From positions 1 to 48,325 of the forward strand of contig WFOS01000115.1 of NCBI GenBank assembly GCA_015487975.1: DNA of 48,325 nucleotides, in the 5' to 3' direction. This DNA comes from Ardenticatena sp. Its GTDB lineage: Bacteria; Chloroflexota; Anaerolineae; Ardenticatenales; Ardenticatenaceae. This document shows, one piece after another, positions 1 through 8,080 of the stretch. Positions within the stretch are counted from its first letter, which is position 1; every line of letters starts with the position of its first letter. Below the pieces are notes generated by a model that was given only the letters and a program-made list of their open reading frames with translations, did not search any database and was not told the DNA's origin. A program made the position numbers and the translations under genes.

Positions 1-149
1 CCAACCGTTGCCGTCGGACGTTGTGCTTCTGCCTCACCAGCCCCGGTTGTCTTCGTCGCCACGGCTGTTTCACTCTGCTCCTCTCCACTAGTCGTACACG
101 CCACCAGCATCACCAGCACCACCATCAGTAGCAAGACCTTCGGTCGCAT
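1..149 (-). CDS. Lipoprotein, N-terminal part only
   Basis: The gene runs off the left edge and only about 49 codons are visible. The N-terminus is a lipoprotein signal: Met-Arg-Pro-Lys, a long hydrophobic stretch, then an LVAC lipobox with the lipidated cysteine at residue 18. A Thr/Ser/Glu/Ala-rich linker follows, typical of Gram-positive-style or Chloroflexota substrate-binding lipoproteins. The start ATG (147-149) has AGGAGG at 157-162. The mature domain lies outside the window, so the function is unknown; a transporter solute-binding protein is one possibility. Confidence 0.75.
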   Translation of the reverse strand, partial: MRPKVLLLMVVLVMLVACTTSGEEQSETAVATKTTGAGEAEAQRPTATV

Positions 150-177
150 TCCTTGTCCTCCTTTCACTTTCATGATG

Positions 178-356
178 TCACTGGTTCTCTTTCATCCATC
201 GGCACCGGGCAGAATTCCCCGGGCGCCCGTTCAACGACGTATACCAATGCCACGGCTGCAACACCTGGTTCGGATATTCGTCGAAATAAACTTCGATGGA
301 TTGCCGAAACCACGCCCCCTGCTCCTGCCGCTGAATTGGTCATTCCCTTCGTTCAC
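178..356 (-). pseudogene. Possible small frameshifted gene upstream of the lipoprotein
   Basis: Two reading frames on the minus strand join into one plausible small protein of about 59 residues if one base is added in the C5 tract at 315-319 (G5 on the coding strand). The first part reads from a GTG at 354-356. After the tract the frame gives a Trp/Tyr-rich segment containing AWFRQSIEVYFDEYP and PWHWYTSLNGRP, ending in TGA at 178-180. The stop lies 28 bp before the lipoprotein start, so it could be the leading gene of that operon. No homology is recognised. It could be a sequencing slip, a decayed gene or chance. Confidence 0.3.
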
Positions 357-615
357 ATCCGATACGTCCTGTTGCTCACACCACGGCGATACCTCTTCAC
401 CTCCTTTCTTCCTCGCTCGTCCCCCATATCCACTACACGTCCTCGCACCTCGTTTTCGTCCATCACGGGGGTGGATTTTGCGTTGATTTTTCGTCCATTT
501 TTCCACAACTCCCCCTGGGTATATGCCCCCTTCGAAGACCATCACGGCTTGTCACTCCTTCCCATTGCGGTATCTTCTCCGCCACAGTCGACAGCAACCA
601 AAAGCAGGTCAAACC
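357..615. other. Gap between divergent genes, no gene recognised
   Basis: This stretch separates the minus-strand small-gene/lipoprotein unit from the plus-strand MFS gene, so it should hold promoters for both. A strong AGGAGGTGA-like sequence on the minus strand near 392-400 has no well-spaced ATG, GTG or TTG in a long frame. TTTTCCACA near 500 is one mismatch from a DnaA box. Nothing else is identified. Confidence 0.35.
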
Positions 616-1911
616 ATGTCATCCAAGCAATCTCCCACGACAACCATCTTTTACGGCTGGGTCATTGTCGGTGTCTGTTTCATTGTCATCGCCTTGCTCT
701 TCGCCGTCCGACTCAGTTTTGGGGTATTTTTCGATGCGCTCATTCGGAGTGGGGAATTCACTTGGTCGCGGGGGAGTACAGCTGGCATCTTCAGCCTCTC
801 GATGATCATTGCCACACTGGGCGGTATGCCCACGGGGTGGTGCCTCGACCGCTATGGTGCTCGCCGCGTCTTTCTTGGGGGACTCCTGCTGCTCATTTTG
901 GGACTTGTGGTCACCAGCCGTATCCATTCACTGGCTGGCTTCTATCTGGCGTATGGCGTCGTCGCAGGCCTAGGCATCACGGCACTTTCGCTGCCCGTTC
1001 ACGCAACGACCATCAGCCGTTGGTTCAGCCGCACAGAGGGGCGCGGGCTGGCCATCGGCATTGCGTTTTCGGGAACGGGTATCGGCGTGTTCATCATCAT
1101 CCCCCTTCTCGAACGTGTCATCAATCTGTGGGGCTGGCGAGCAGGCTACCTTTTCCTTGCTACCTTGCTGGCTGGCATTGCTTGGCCGCTGACGTTCGTC
1201 TTGCTGCGCAATAGCCCCACAGAGCAACAACAGGCTTCCGCCGACGACCTTCCATCTTCATACCACGCACCATCTGCATCACCACCACCGTCCTACGAGT
1301 GGGACTGGCACGCCGCAGCCCATACCCCTGCTTTCTGGCTTCTGCTGCTTGCTGGGGGGCTGAGCCTCTTCGCATTGCGCATGGTGACGGTGCATCAAAT
1401 CGCGCACTTCGTCGACCGCGGCTTCTCACGGCAAATCGCAGCACGCGTCTTCGGGAGCAGTGGGCTCATCACTGGGATCTCATTCGTCTTTTTTGGGCGG
1501 CTGAGCGACATGATTGGGCGCGAACGCGCCTTCATGTTGGGAACCATGTTTCAGACACTGGCGTTCACGATTTTGCTCATCATCACGCCAGCCATGCCCG
1601 CCTGGGTGCTCACGCTCTATGCGGTGCTGTGGGGCCTTGGTGAAGGAAGCCGCAGCGGTCTGCTCACTGCGATTGCGAGCGACACCTTTCCTGGCCCTGC
1701 GGTGGGGGCGATTGTTGGGTCACTGGGCGCCACGTTTGCCCTGGGTGCCGGTCTAGGGAGCTGGCTGGGAGGCCTCCTTTTCGACATAACCCATACGTAC
1801 GTTGTTCCTTTCACGCTTGCCCTTGCAGCAACGCTTTTGGCAACCACAGCCATTTGGCGCATTCGCCGCATAACACACGTACACGTTCCAATGAAAAACG
1901 GCGGGCGATAA
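616..1911 (+). CDS. MFS transporter, OFA/MCT-like
   Basis: Predicted 431-residue inner-membrane protein of the major facilitator superfamily with about 12 hydrophobic segments. The start FYGWVIVGVCFIVIAL followed by RLSFGVFF is characteristic of the oxalate/formate antiporter and monocarboxylate transporter branch. A DRYGARR-type loop after helix 2 (near residues 86-92) is the MFS signature, and a GRLSDMIGRERAF loop repeats it in the second half. A hydrophilic central loop of about 35 residues links the two six-helix halves. I chose the ATG at 616 because the next one upstream (523) would add 31 residues unlike the family. The substrate cannot be told; a small carboxylate is the usual family guess. 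The stop codon lies inside a terminator hairpin shared with the convergent gene. Confidence 0.85.
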   Translation: MSSKQSPTTTIFYGWVIVGVCFIVIALLFAVRLSFGVFFDALIRSGEFTWSRGSTAGIFSLSMIIATLGGMPTGWCLDRYGARRVFLGGLLLLILGLVVTSRIHSLAGFYLAYGVVAGLGITALSLPVHATTISRWFSRTEGRGLAIGIAFSGTGIGVFIIIPLLERVINLWGWRAGYLFLATLLAGIAWPLTFVLLRNSPTEQQQASADDLPSSYHAPSASPPPSYEWDWHAAAHTPAFWLLLLAGGLSLFALRMVTVHQIAHFVDRGFSRQIAARVFGSSGLITGISFVFFGRLSDMIGRERAFMLGTMFQTLAFTILLIITPAMPAWVLTLYAVLWGLGEGSRSGLLTAIASDTFPGPAVGAIVGSLGATFALGAGLGSWLGGLLFDITHTYVVPFTLALAATLLATTAIWRIRRITHVHVPMKNGGR

Positions 1912-1918
1912 CCCGCCG
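1893..1918 (-). terminator. Rho-independent terminator for the beta-hydroxyacid dehydrogenase gene
   Basis: Stem CGGCGGG/CCCGCCG (1899-1905 and 1912-1918) with a 6-base loop. Read on the minus strand it is followed by TTTTTC. The hairpin overlaps the stop codon of the convergent MFS gene, so it probably serves both genes, although the plus-strand side lacks a clean T-run. Confidence 0.8.
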
Positions 1919-1941
1919 CTTGATTCTTGCACATGTCCCTT

Positions 1942-2850
1942 TTACGCATCCAGCGCCGATTCAGATCCCACGACAATGCCACTCAAACGCTCGATAGCCT
2001 TCACGAGCGCATGGTTCCCTTCATGTCCCAAGCCTGCCCGCTGCAACGTACGGTACAGGTTGAAAACGACCGCTGTGGTAGGCACAGGTACCCCCAATTC
2101 GTCTGCTGCCTGCAACACGAGGCGCAAATCCTTCTGCTGCAAATCGATAGTGAAGCCTGGACGCCAATCCCGTGCAATGACCTGTGGTCCTCGATTGCTC
2201 AGCATCCAGCTCCCCGCAGCACCTTCCGTGACTGCTTCCAGTGTTTTGTGTAAATCAAGGCCACCTGCCTGTGCAAACACAAGCGCCTCACTAACCGCCA
2301 GCATGTTGATAACCACCAAAATCTGGTTGACAAGCTTGACCATCTGCCCCGCGCCGTGGCCACCAACATGGGTAATTTTCTTCCCCATGGCCTGGAACAA
2401 AGGCATCGCCCGTTCGACTTGCGCGGCATCCCCTCCAACCATGATACTCAGCGTGCCTTGCGCAGCCCCTTCGCTTCCGCCGCTAATCGGCGCATCCAGC
2501 ATGTGAATGCCCTTTTCAGCCAATGCAGCAGCAATCTGCTGCGTAGCCTTGGGGCTTATTGTGCTCATGTCGATCACCAATGCGCCTGGCTTCGCCCCAT
2601 GAATAACCCCTTGTTCGCCCAAAATGACCGCCTCGACATCGGGCGTATCGCTCACACACGTGATGATGATATCGCTTTGTGAGGCTAAATCCGCTGGTGA
2701 CATTGCTGTACGCGCTCCAGCCTCGGCAAACGGTTGCATCTTTTCGGGTGTGCGATTCCAAACGCACAAGTCGAATCCTGCATTGAGCACATTGCGTGCC
2801 ATCCCACGCCCCATGATCCCCAATCCGATGAAGCCAACACGTTCGCGCAT
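1942..2850 (-). CDS. NAD(P)-dependent beta-hydroxyacid dehydrogenase (3-hydroxyisobutyrate / tartronate-semialdehyde reductase family)
   Basis: About 302 residues, the usual family length. The N-terminal Rossmann motif is GFIGLGIMGRGMARNVLNAG. The substrate-binding motif DAPISGGSEGAAQGTLS lies near residue 120, and the catalytic lysine is in GQMVKLVNQ near residue 170. A C-terminal all-alpha dimerisation domain follows. Enzymes of this family oxidise or reduce 3-hydroxyisobutyrate, tartronate semialdehyde or succinic semialdehyde in the cytoplasm; sequence alone does not fix which. GTG at 2851-2853 directly precedes ATG 2848-2850, and I prefer the ATG with GGGGG a few bases upstream. It starts 28 bp after rpiA ends and is probably cotranscribed with it. 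Confidence 0.85.
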   Translation of the reverse strand: MRERVGFIGLGIMGRGMARNVLNAGFDLCVWNRTPEKMQPFAEAGARTAMSPADLASQSDIIITCVSDTPDVEAVILGEQGVIHGAKPGALVIDMSTISPKATQQIAAALAEKGIHMLDAPISGGSEGAAQGTLSIMVGGDAAQVERAMPLFQAMGKKITHVGGHGAGQMVKLVNQILVVINMLAVSEALVFAQAGGLDLHKTLEAVTEGAAGSWMLSNRGPQVIARDWRPGFTIDLQQKDLRLVLQAADELGVPVPTTAVVFNLYRTLQRAGLGHEGNHALVKAIERLSGIVVGSESALDA

Positions 2851-2878
2851 CACATTCCCCCTCTTCGTTCGATTGCGG

Positions 2879-3592
2879 TCAACGTTCTTCGGCTACTTGG
2901 CGCACCGTCACACTGCCGTTTTCCATACCAATGACAACCTGCGTGGCATATCCAAGGAACAACCCATTCTCCACCACGCCCGGGCGATTGTTGATGACTG
3001 CTTCGACACGCAGAGGGTCATCGATTCCATCCGGAAATTGGCAATCGTAAATGTAGTTTCCATTGTCACTCACGAACGGTGCTCCATCTGCTGTACGTCG
3101 AAGCACAGATTCAATCCCCAACGTGCGAAACCATTCGGCATGCAACTGCCACCCAAACGTCAACACTTCCACAGGAAGCGGCGCACGCCCCCCAAGGCGA
3201 GGCACCAATTTGCTCTCGTCAACCACCACGACCATGGCACGTGCAGCACTGGCCACAATTTTTTCGCGCACCAATGCACCGCCCAACCCTTTGATGAGAT
3301 TGAGCGACGGATCGACTTCATCTGCCCCATCGATGCAAAGATCGAGCGTCTGTACATCGTCGAAGGAGAGCAAGGGTATGCCCAGATCACGTGCACGCTG
3401 TGTCGTTGTTTCCGATGTAGGAATACCAGCAATGTCGGTCAGGGTTCCATCTTGCAATCGCTGCGCCAGCCGATCCAACACGAAGGCAACGGTTGAACCG
3501 GTGCCCAGCCCCAGTCGCATGCCGCTCTGCACAAAATGGTCCACGGCATAGTATGCCGCCGCCCGTTTGGCATCACGTTGCCAATCGCCCAT
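2879..3592 (-). CDS. rpiA: Ribose-5-phosphate isomerase A
   Basis: 237-residue cytoplasmic enzyme that interconverts ribose-5-phosphate and ribulose-5-phosphate in the pentose phosphate pathway. Family signatures are LGTGSTVAFVLDRL near residue 28 (phosphate loop), IPTSETT, the catalytic region DGADEVDPSLNLIKGLGGAL near residue 88 (Asp and Lys in the active site), and VVDESKLV. The start ATG has GGAGGGG just upstream. It leads a two-gene unit with the downstream dehydrogenase. Its promoter should lie at 3593-3700, which also contains two DnaA-box sequences. Ribose-5-phosphate is the substrate of Prs, encoded at 21.6 kb. Confidence 0.95.
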   Translation of the reverse strand: MGDWQRDAKRAAAYYAVDHFVQSGMRLGLGTGSTVAFVLDRLAQRLQDGTLTDIAGIPTSETTTQRARDLGIPLLSFDDVQTLDLCIDGADEVDPSLNLIKGLGGALVREKIVASAARAMVVVVDESKLVPRLGGRAPLPVEVLTFGWQLHAEWFRTLGIESVLRRTADGAPFVSDNGNYIYDCQFPDGIDDPLRVEAVINNRPGVVENGLFLGYATQVVIGMENGSVTVRQVAEER

Positions 3593-3828
3593 ACGCCCCT
3601 CCTTTCATCGAATGTTTGGTCGATTTATCAACATTTTGCCCCACTTATCCACAAAAAAAGGACATTCTTCCCCAACAAAGCGAGACATTTGGCCCACATA
3701 CAGCCATCTTGTTTCCAATTTTTGTTGGAGCTGACGATAGCACTCTCGAACAATGCGCAAAGTCTTGCCCTGAATTCGTACTCTGTGGTAGGATGCCCCC
3801 ATCAACCACTCATAGAGGAGGCGTCTTC
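3593..3828. other. Intergenic region with two DnaA-box sequences
   Basis: The gap separates divergent rpiA and the DUF4446 gene. It contains TTATCCACA (3645-3653), a perfect match to the classical DnaA box, and TTATCAACA (3625-3633), one mismatch away and in the same orientation. The pair lies close to the expected rpiA promoter. A larger DnaA-box cluster sits 2 kb away beyond tsaD. Confidence 0.55.
3765..3794 (+). promoter_or_regulatory. Candidate promoter of the DUF4446 gene
   Basis: TTGCCC (3765-3770), an 18-bp spacer, then TAGGAT (3789-3794), giving a leader of about 30 nt before the ATG at 3829. The match is moderate and rests on motif and position only. Confidence 0.4.
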
Positions 3829-4356
3829 ATGCAAGCGTGGTACGATTTCGTCGCCCAATTCGCCCCCGAATTGCTGCTCGCCTTGCTCATCGGGCTGATT
3901 GTAGTGTTGCTGTGGACTTTCTTCCTTGCCTGGCGCTTGCAACGCCTGTACAGTTTACGCCGTTCACGATTGCGCTTACATGCCGACGGCACGCTGGATA
4001 TCGAAACCATGGTGCAACACATGCTCGATACACTCGATAAACAATCGGCACAGATGCACCGCCTGGAAGAGAACCTGGACACACTCACCCAACGGGTCGA
4101 ACGGCTTGCTGGCCATGTCGGTATCGTGCGCTTCAATCCTTTCCAGGAAACCGGCGGCAATCAAAGCTTTGCCATTGCCCTTCTCGACAGCCAGGGGAAT
4201 GGTATCACCATCACCAGCCTACACAGCCGCGACGGAACGCGTGTGTACGCCAAGCCGGTTGAAAAGGGGCAATCCGACTATGCGCTGAGCGATGAAGAAC
4301 GCGAAGCCATTGCGCTGGCGATGAGGCGTCCCGCAACCACGTCCCCCCACACCTGA
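3829..4356 (+). CDS. DUF4446 family membrane-anchored protein
   Basis: 175 residues. A single N-terminal transmembrane helix (about 12-36, rich in Leu, Ile and Val) is followed by a basic segment and a coiled-coil-like stretch with heptad leucines (about 60-95). The C-terminal domain contains VGIVRFNPFQETGGNQSFAIA and a GITITSLHSRDGTRVYAKPV strand, the hallmark of DUF4446. The function is unknown. From memory, DUF4446 genes in Firmicutes often lie next to parB near the origin; here it lies between two sets of DnaA boxes. The ORF is open far upstream, but ATG 3829 has AGAGGAG at the right distance and begins the conserved part. It converges on tsaD with only 8 bp between stops. Confidence 0.8.
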   Translation: MQAWYDFVAQFAPELLLALLIGLIVVLLWTFFLAWRLQRLYSLRRSRLRLHADGTLDIETMVQHMLDTLDKQSAQMHRLEENLDTLTQRVERLAGHVGIVRFNPFQETGGNQSFAIALLDSQGNGITITSLHSRDGTRVYAKPVEKGQSDYALSDEEREAIALAMRRPATTSPHT

Positions 4357-4364
4357 TAGACCAC

Positions 4365-5447
4365 TCATGTTGGCTGCATCGAGGGACGTGCCAGGGGCGC
4401 GTTGGGATCAACATCGAGGTCCAACGACGATTGCTCCCCTCGCACGAGGCGATAATAGGCCGCCCCAGCAATCATTGCGGCATTGTCGGTACAAAGCGCA
4501 ATTGGTGCCACATGCAACGCGACCCCATGACGCTCAAGAGCATCTTTCATCTGTTCCCGCAGGGGGCGGTTGGCGGCCACGCCCCCCGCCATGACCACTA
4601 CACGCACGCCGAAGCGTTCGATCGCTTGCAGCACTTTCCCCACAAGCACATCGATTACCGCTTGTTGAAATCCAGCTGCGATATGGGCAACAGGCAATTC
4701 CCGTGTTACAACTGGCATGAACGACGCTTGTTTTGTCTTCGTCGCCGACGGCTTGCGGTACTTTTCCACTTCGCGCAAAACGGCCGTCTTCAGACCACTG
4801 AAACTGAAATCATACGTCCCGGGCAACCACGCACGCGGAAACTCGAACTGGCGTGGGTTGCCTTGCTCTGCGGCACGTTGAATGTGCGGTCCCCCAGGAT
4901 AAGGCAAGCCGAGCAAACGTGCGACCTTGTCGAACGCTTCGCCTGCTGCATCATCTTGAGTTTGCCCCAGTAGGCGATAGAGCCCATGGTCTTCCATCAA
5001 AACCAGTTCTGTATGACCACCACTCACTATCAAGATCAAGGCCGGAAATTCCGGCACAGGGGCGTCTTGGTCGGGTTGTAGACGGAGCCAGGCGCTGTAA
5101 ATATGCCCTTCCAGATGGTTGATACCAATGAACGGCAGGCCACGTGCCATCGCCAGCGCTTTGGCGAAATTCAACCCCACAACAAGCGACCCAGCCAAAC
5201 CGGGACCATATGTGGCCGCAATTGCATCGATAGCGTCCCAATCAACGTTTGCTTTGCGCATGGCGTCACGCAGTACAGGGGTGATGGAGAGAATATGTTG
5301 TCGTGCTGCCATTTCAGGAAAGACGCCCCCATACTGCCGATGCAAATCGATTTGGGAAGCCACGACGTTCGACACGATATCACGACCATCTCGAACAAGA
5401 GCCACGGATGTCTCGTCGCAGGATGTTTCGATTCCAAGAACCAGCAT
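4365..5447 (-). CDS. tsaD: tRNA N6-adenosine threonylcarbamoyltransferase TsaD
   Basis: 360 residues, slightly longer than the usual ~340. The enzyme transfers the threonylcarbamoyl group to A37 of ANN-decoding tRNAs, working with TsaB and TsaE, which are not in this window. Evidence is the ASKHA start GIETSCDETSVALV, the metal-binding HLEGH (His111 and His115), LIVSGGHTELVL, the DDAAGEAFDKVARLLGLPYP block, and VVMAGGVAANRPLRE. A short insertion (about 230-246, rich in Lys and Thr) explains the extra length. The start has GAGGTGG upstream. The gene stands alone, between the convergent DUF4446 gene and the DnaA-box region. Confidence 0.96.
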   Translation of the reverse strand: MLVLGIETSCDETSVALVRDGRDIVSNVVASQIDLHRQYGGVFPEMAARQHILSITPVLRDAMRKANVDWDAIDAIAATYGPGLAGSLVVGLNFAKALAMARGLPFIGINHLEGHIYSAWLRLQPDQDAPVPEFPALILIVSGGHTELVLMEDHGLYRLLGQTQDDAAGEAFDKVARLLGLPYPGGPHIQRAAEQGNPRQFEFPRAWLPGTYDFSFSGLKTAVLREVEKYRKPSATKTKQASFMPVVTRELPVAHIAAGFQQAVIDVLVGKVLQAIERFGVRVVVMAGGVAANRPLREQMKDALERHGVALHVAPIALCTDNAAMIAGAAYYRLVRGEQSSLDLDVDPNAPLARPSMQPT

Positions 5448-5970
5448 TCACCACCTCACCATTTTCTCATGGGAAGTCGTTTTCTGTGTGGAGTAGCATA
5501 TTCGGACTGTCGAAAATGGGCAAGGTGTTTTGCAAACGAAGTTGTGCACAAATTCATCCCCATACATGATATGGATATCTGTTTTTTAGACGTAGTAGGG
5601 TATGTGGATAGGTGTATAACTCGCTTGAACGAGGCGAATCGATAGCAGAAATTGTGGTGTTCGTTGTTCTTCTCCCCAAGATATTGTGTCAACGGCTCTT
5701 TTCATACTGTGGATAACTCCCTCTCCGATTGTGGAAAGCTGTGGGATGTGTAAAAAATCGTGGTGAACCGTGTCAGGAAAGATGCGCCCTATATCTTGTG
5801 GTATCATATTGGTAGCACCAAAAATATGTGCGTTTGCCAGCAACTTGACCATAAAGTTATCCCCATTTACCAACACTTTTCCACAGGTATCCCAAAGTTA
5901 TCCACAAAAGTGTGGAAAAGTATCCACATGCATGTGGAAATTGAGAAGGGAGATACGAAGCAGCGGGGCT
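5448..5970. other. DnaA-box-rich gap: candidate oriC or DnaA-titration region
   Basis: A gap of more than 500 bp without a convincing gene, visibly AT-richer than its surroundings. Perfect DnaA boxes are TGTGGATAA (5708-5716, minus) and TTATCCACA (5898-5906, plus). Single-mismatch versions are TGTGGATAG (about 5603-5611), TTATCCCCA (5857-5865), TTTTCCACA (5877-5885), TGTGGAAAA (5911-5919) and GTATCCACA (5920-5928). A weaker TGTGGAAAT lies at 5933-5941. The last 85 bp hold six sites in both orientations, including the 16-bp perfect palindrome at 5923-5938. AT-rich stretches suitable for unwinding lie at about 5565-5620 and 5790-5830. dnaA itself is not in the window. Alternatives are a datA/DARS-like titration site or a DnaA-regulated promoter. 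Confidence 0.55.
5923..5938. repeat. 16-bp perfect palindrome inside the DnaA-box cluster
   Basis: TCCACATGCATGTGGA equals its own reverse complement. It joins two half-overlapping DnaA-like sites in opposite orientation, GTATCCACA and TGTGGAAAT. A longer imperfect inverted repeat flanks it: CACTTTTCCACA (5874-5885) against TGTGGAAAAGTA (5911-5922). Confidence 0.7.
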
Positions 5971-6008
5971 GAAAAAACATCGCGGGAGCACACGTGCTCC
6001 CGCGATGT
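5971..6008 (-). terminator. Rho-independent terminator of ftsH
   Basis: Perfect 14-bp stem (5977-5990 pairing with 5995-6008, beginning ACATCGCGGGAGCA) with a 4-base loop. On the minus strand it is followed by TTTTTTC. It lies 16 bp after the ftsH stop and fences the DnaA-box region off from ftsH transcription. Confidence 0.9.
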
Positions 6009-6023
6009 GTATGGTCAGGGGAG

Positions 6024-7949
6024 TTAGGCTGGCAATGGGGAAAGTGATAAGTCACCCCCCGCTTTCTTGTCATCATCGGTTTGGGATGTCGCCGATGGTG
6101 CGGAGGGGGAGAGTGGCGACGAAGGAGCTGGTGGCTCTTCTCCGCGCATGAGTGCTTCGAACTCAGCGCGGTTCATGGTTTCGACTTCCATCAGGCGTTT
6201 TGCCAGGCGTTCGAGCTGGTCGCGGTGTTGGATGAGGATCTGGCGGGCGCGTTCGTAGGCTTGCGTGACCAGTTTGCGCACCTCTTCATCGATCATCTGC
6301 GCCACTTCTTCGCTGTAATTGCGTTGTTCCGCAATTTCGCGTCCCAGGAAGACCATCTCTTCGGTGTCGCCAAAGGTGAGCGGCCCGAGCACATCACTCA
6401 TCCCGTAGCGCGTGACCATTGAGCGTGCCATATGGGTTACTTTTTCCAGGTCATTGCTGGCACCAGTTGTCACATCGCCAAAAACCAGCTCTTCGGCAAT
6501 GCGCCCACCCAGTGCCGCTGCCATTTCATCCAGGAATTTCGAGCGACGCATGAACATGCGGTCTTCCGTTGGCGGGTTGAGGACATAGCCACCAGCCATT
6601 CCCCGTGCGACGATGCTGATTTTATGCACGGGATCACAGTTTGGCAGGTGGTAAATGACGACGGCATGGCCGGCTTCGTGGTAGGCAATGATACGCTTTT
6701 CGTGTTCACTGATGATGCGGCTTTTGCGTTCGGGGCCGGCCAGCACGCGCTCGATTGCTTCTTGAAACTCGGCCATCCCAATCGTGCGACGGTTGCGGCG
6801 TGCGGCCAGAATGGCTGCTTCATTCACCAGGTTTTCCAGATCGGCACCGGTAAAGCCGGGCGTTTGTTGGGCGATAGCATCAAGATCGACATCCTTGTCG
6901 AGAGGTTTACCGCGTGTGTGTACGTCGAGAATGGCACGCCGTCCCCGCATGTCGGGTCGATCGAGCACGACGCGGCGGTCGAAACGGCCAGGGCGCAACA
7001 GCGCAGGGTCGAGGATGTCGGGACGGTTGGTAGCAGCAATCACGATGACGTTGGTATCGGTATCGAACCCATCCATCTCCACCAGAATCTGGTTGAGCGT
7101 CTGTTCACGCTCATCGTGGCTTCCACCCAGCCCGGCGCCGCGATGCCGCCCGACGGCGTCGATTTCGTCGATGAAGATGATACAGGGGCTGTTGCGTTTC
7201 GCTTGCTCGAAGAGGTCGCGCACGCGGCTTGCGCCAACCCCCACGAACATCTCGACAAATTCGCTCCCCGAGATACTGAAAAAGGGCACGCCCGCTTCGC
7301 CAGCCACAGCACGTGCCATGAGTGTTTTGCCGGTGCCCGGCGGTCCCACCATCAGCACCCCTTTGGGGATGCGGGCACCCAGCGAAACGAATTTTTCGGG
7401 TTCGCGCAGAAATTCCACAACTTCTTTCAGCTCTTCCTTGGCTTCGTCTGCACCAGCCACATCATCGAACGTGACCGTGGGCTTGTCGCCGCTAAACATG
7501 CGTGCGCGGCTTTTGCCAAAAGACATGGCCTGATTGTTGGATCCCTGCGCTTGCCGCAACATGAAGAAAAGGAAACCGGCAAAGAGCAGCAGGGGAAGGA
7601 ACGACCCCAACACACTCAGCAAGGCACCCCACTGTGAAGGCGGTTCGTAGATGATGTCCACACGGTTCAACTGTTCGGGGGTGACGCCAAAATCAATCAG
7701 CAGCTCGGTGAGGTCGGATTCCGGTTCAAGTGTGGCGCGATACCGTTCACCACGTCGGGTGATGACGATGGCCGTGTTATTGTCAACGCGGATTTCGCGG
7801 ACTTCGCCATCCATCACCGCTTGTGCCACCGCGTTCAGGGCAACGGTTTGTGTGGGCTCTGAGGAATTCGTCAAACTGTACAGGAAAAGCCCCAAAGCTC
7901 CAAACAATAAGATGTACAAAAAAATTTGCCGTGGATTTTGGAAATTCAT
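6024..7949 (-). CDS. ftsH: ATP-dependent zinc metalloprotease FtsH
   Basis: 641 residues, full length. It is a hexameric membrane AAA+ protease that extracts and degrades damaged membrane proteins and short-lived regulators. Two transmembrane helices (about 9-27 and 109-131) flank an extracytoplasmic domain. Walker A is GPPGTGKT (202-209), Walker [12 protein letters not shown] (258-268), and the second region of homology ends in [10 protein letters not shown]. The zinc site HEAGH is at 424-428 in the M41 domain. The Pro/Ser-rich tail (about 608-641) is of low complexity, as in many FtsHs. A perfect TATAAT lies about 100 nt upstream, and a strong terminator follows. The gene is monocistronic. 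Confidence 0.97.
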   Translation of the reverse strand: MNFQNPRQIFLYILLFGALGLFLYSLTNSSEPTQTVALNAVAQAVMDGEVREIRVDNNTAIVITRRGERYRATLEPESDLTELLIDFGVTPEQLNRVDIIYEPPSQWGALLSVLGSFLPLLLFAGFLFFMLRQAQGSNNQAMSFGKSRARMFSGDKPTVTFDDVAGADEAKEELKEVVEFLREPEKFVSLGARIPKGVLMVGPPGTGKTLMARAVAGEAGVPFFSISGSEFVEMFVGVGASRVRDLFEQAKRNSPCIIFIDEIDAVGRHRGAGLGGSHDEREQTLNQILVEMDGFDTDTNVIVIAATNRPDILDPALLRPGRFDRRVVLDRPDMRGRRAILDVHTRGKPLDKDVDLDAIAQQTPGFTGADLENLVNEAAILAARRNRRTIGMAEFQEAIERVLAGPERKSRIISEHEKRIIAYHEAGHAVVIYHLPNCDPVHKISIVARGMAGGYVLNPPTEDRMFMRRSKFLDEMAAALGGRIAEELVFGDVTTGASNDLEKVTHMARSMVTRYGMSDVLGPLTFGDTEEMVFLGREIAEQRNYSEEVAQMIDEEVRKLVTQAYERARQILIQHRDQLERLAKRLMEVETMNRAEFEALMRGEEPPAPSSPLSPSAPSATSQTDDDKKAGGDLSLSPLPA

Positions 7950-8051
7950 AGGCTACGTACCACCTTTTTACGATGTTCTCTTTGTGCTATTGCCCCTTTG
8001 TGCGAGAAGTGTATATTCAGGCTCGCATCGGCAATTTTTACGCATTCTCGA

Positions 8052-8080
8052 ATTATAGCCAACCTGCTTTCAAAATCGAA
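8052..8080 (-). promoter_or_regulatory. Candidate ftsH promoter
   Basis: A perfect TATAAT on the minus strand (8052-8057) with TTCGAT (8075-8080) 17 bp upstream. The -10 box overlaps the stop codon of the upstream kinase gene, so ftsH can be transcribed independently with a 5' leader near 95 nt. The -35 match is weak. Confidence 0.55.

Noticed and set aside
6432..7637. 401-residue plus-strand open frame
   Set aside because: Antisense to ftsH; composition is that of a shadow frame.
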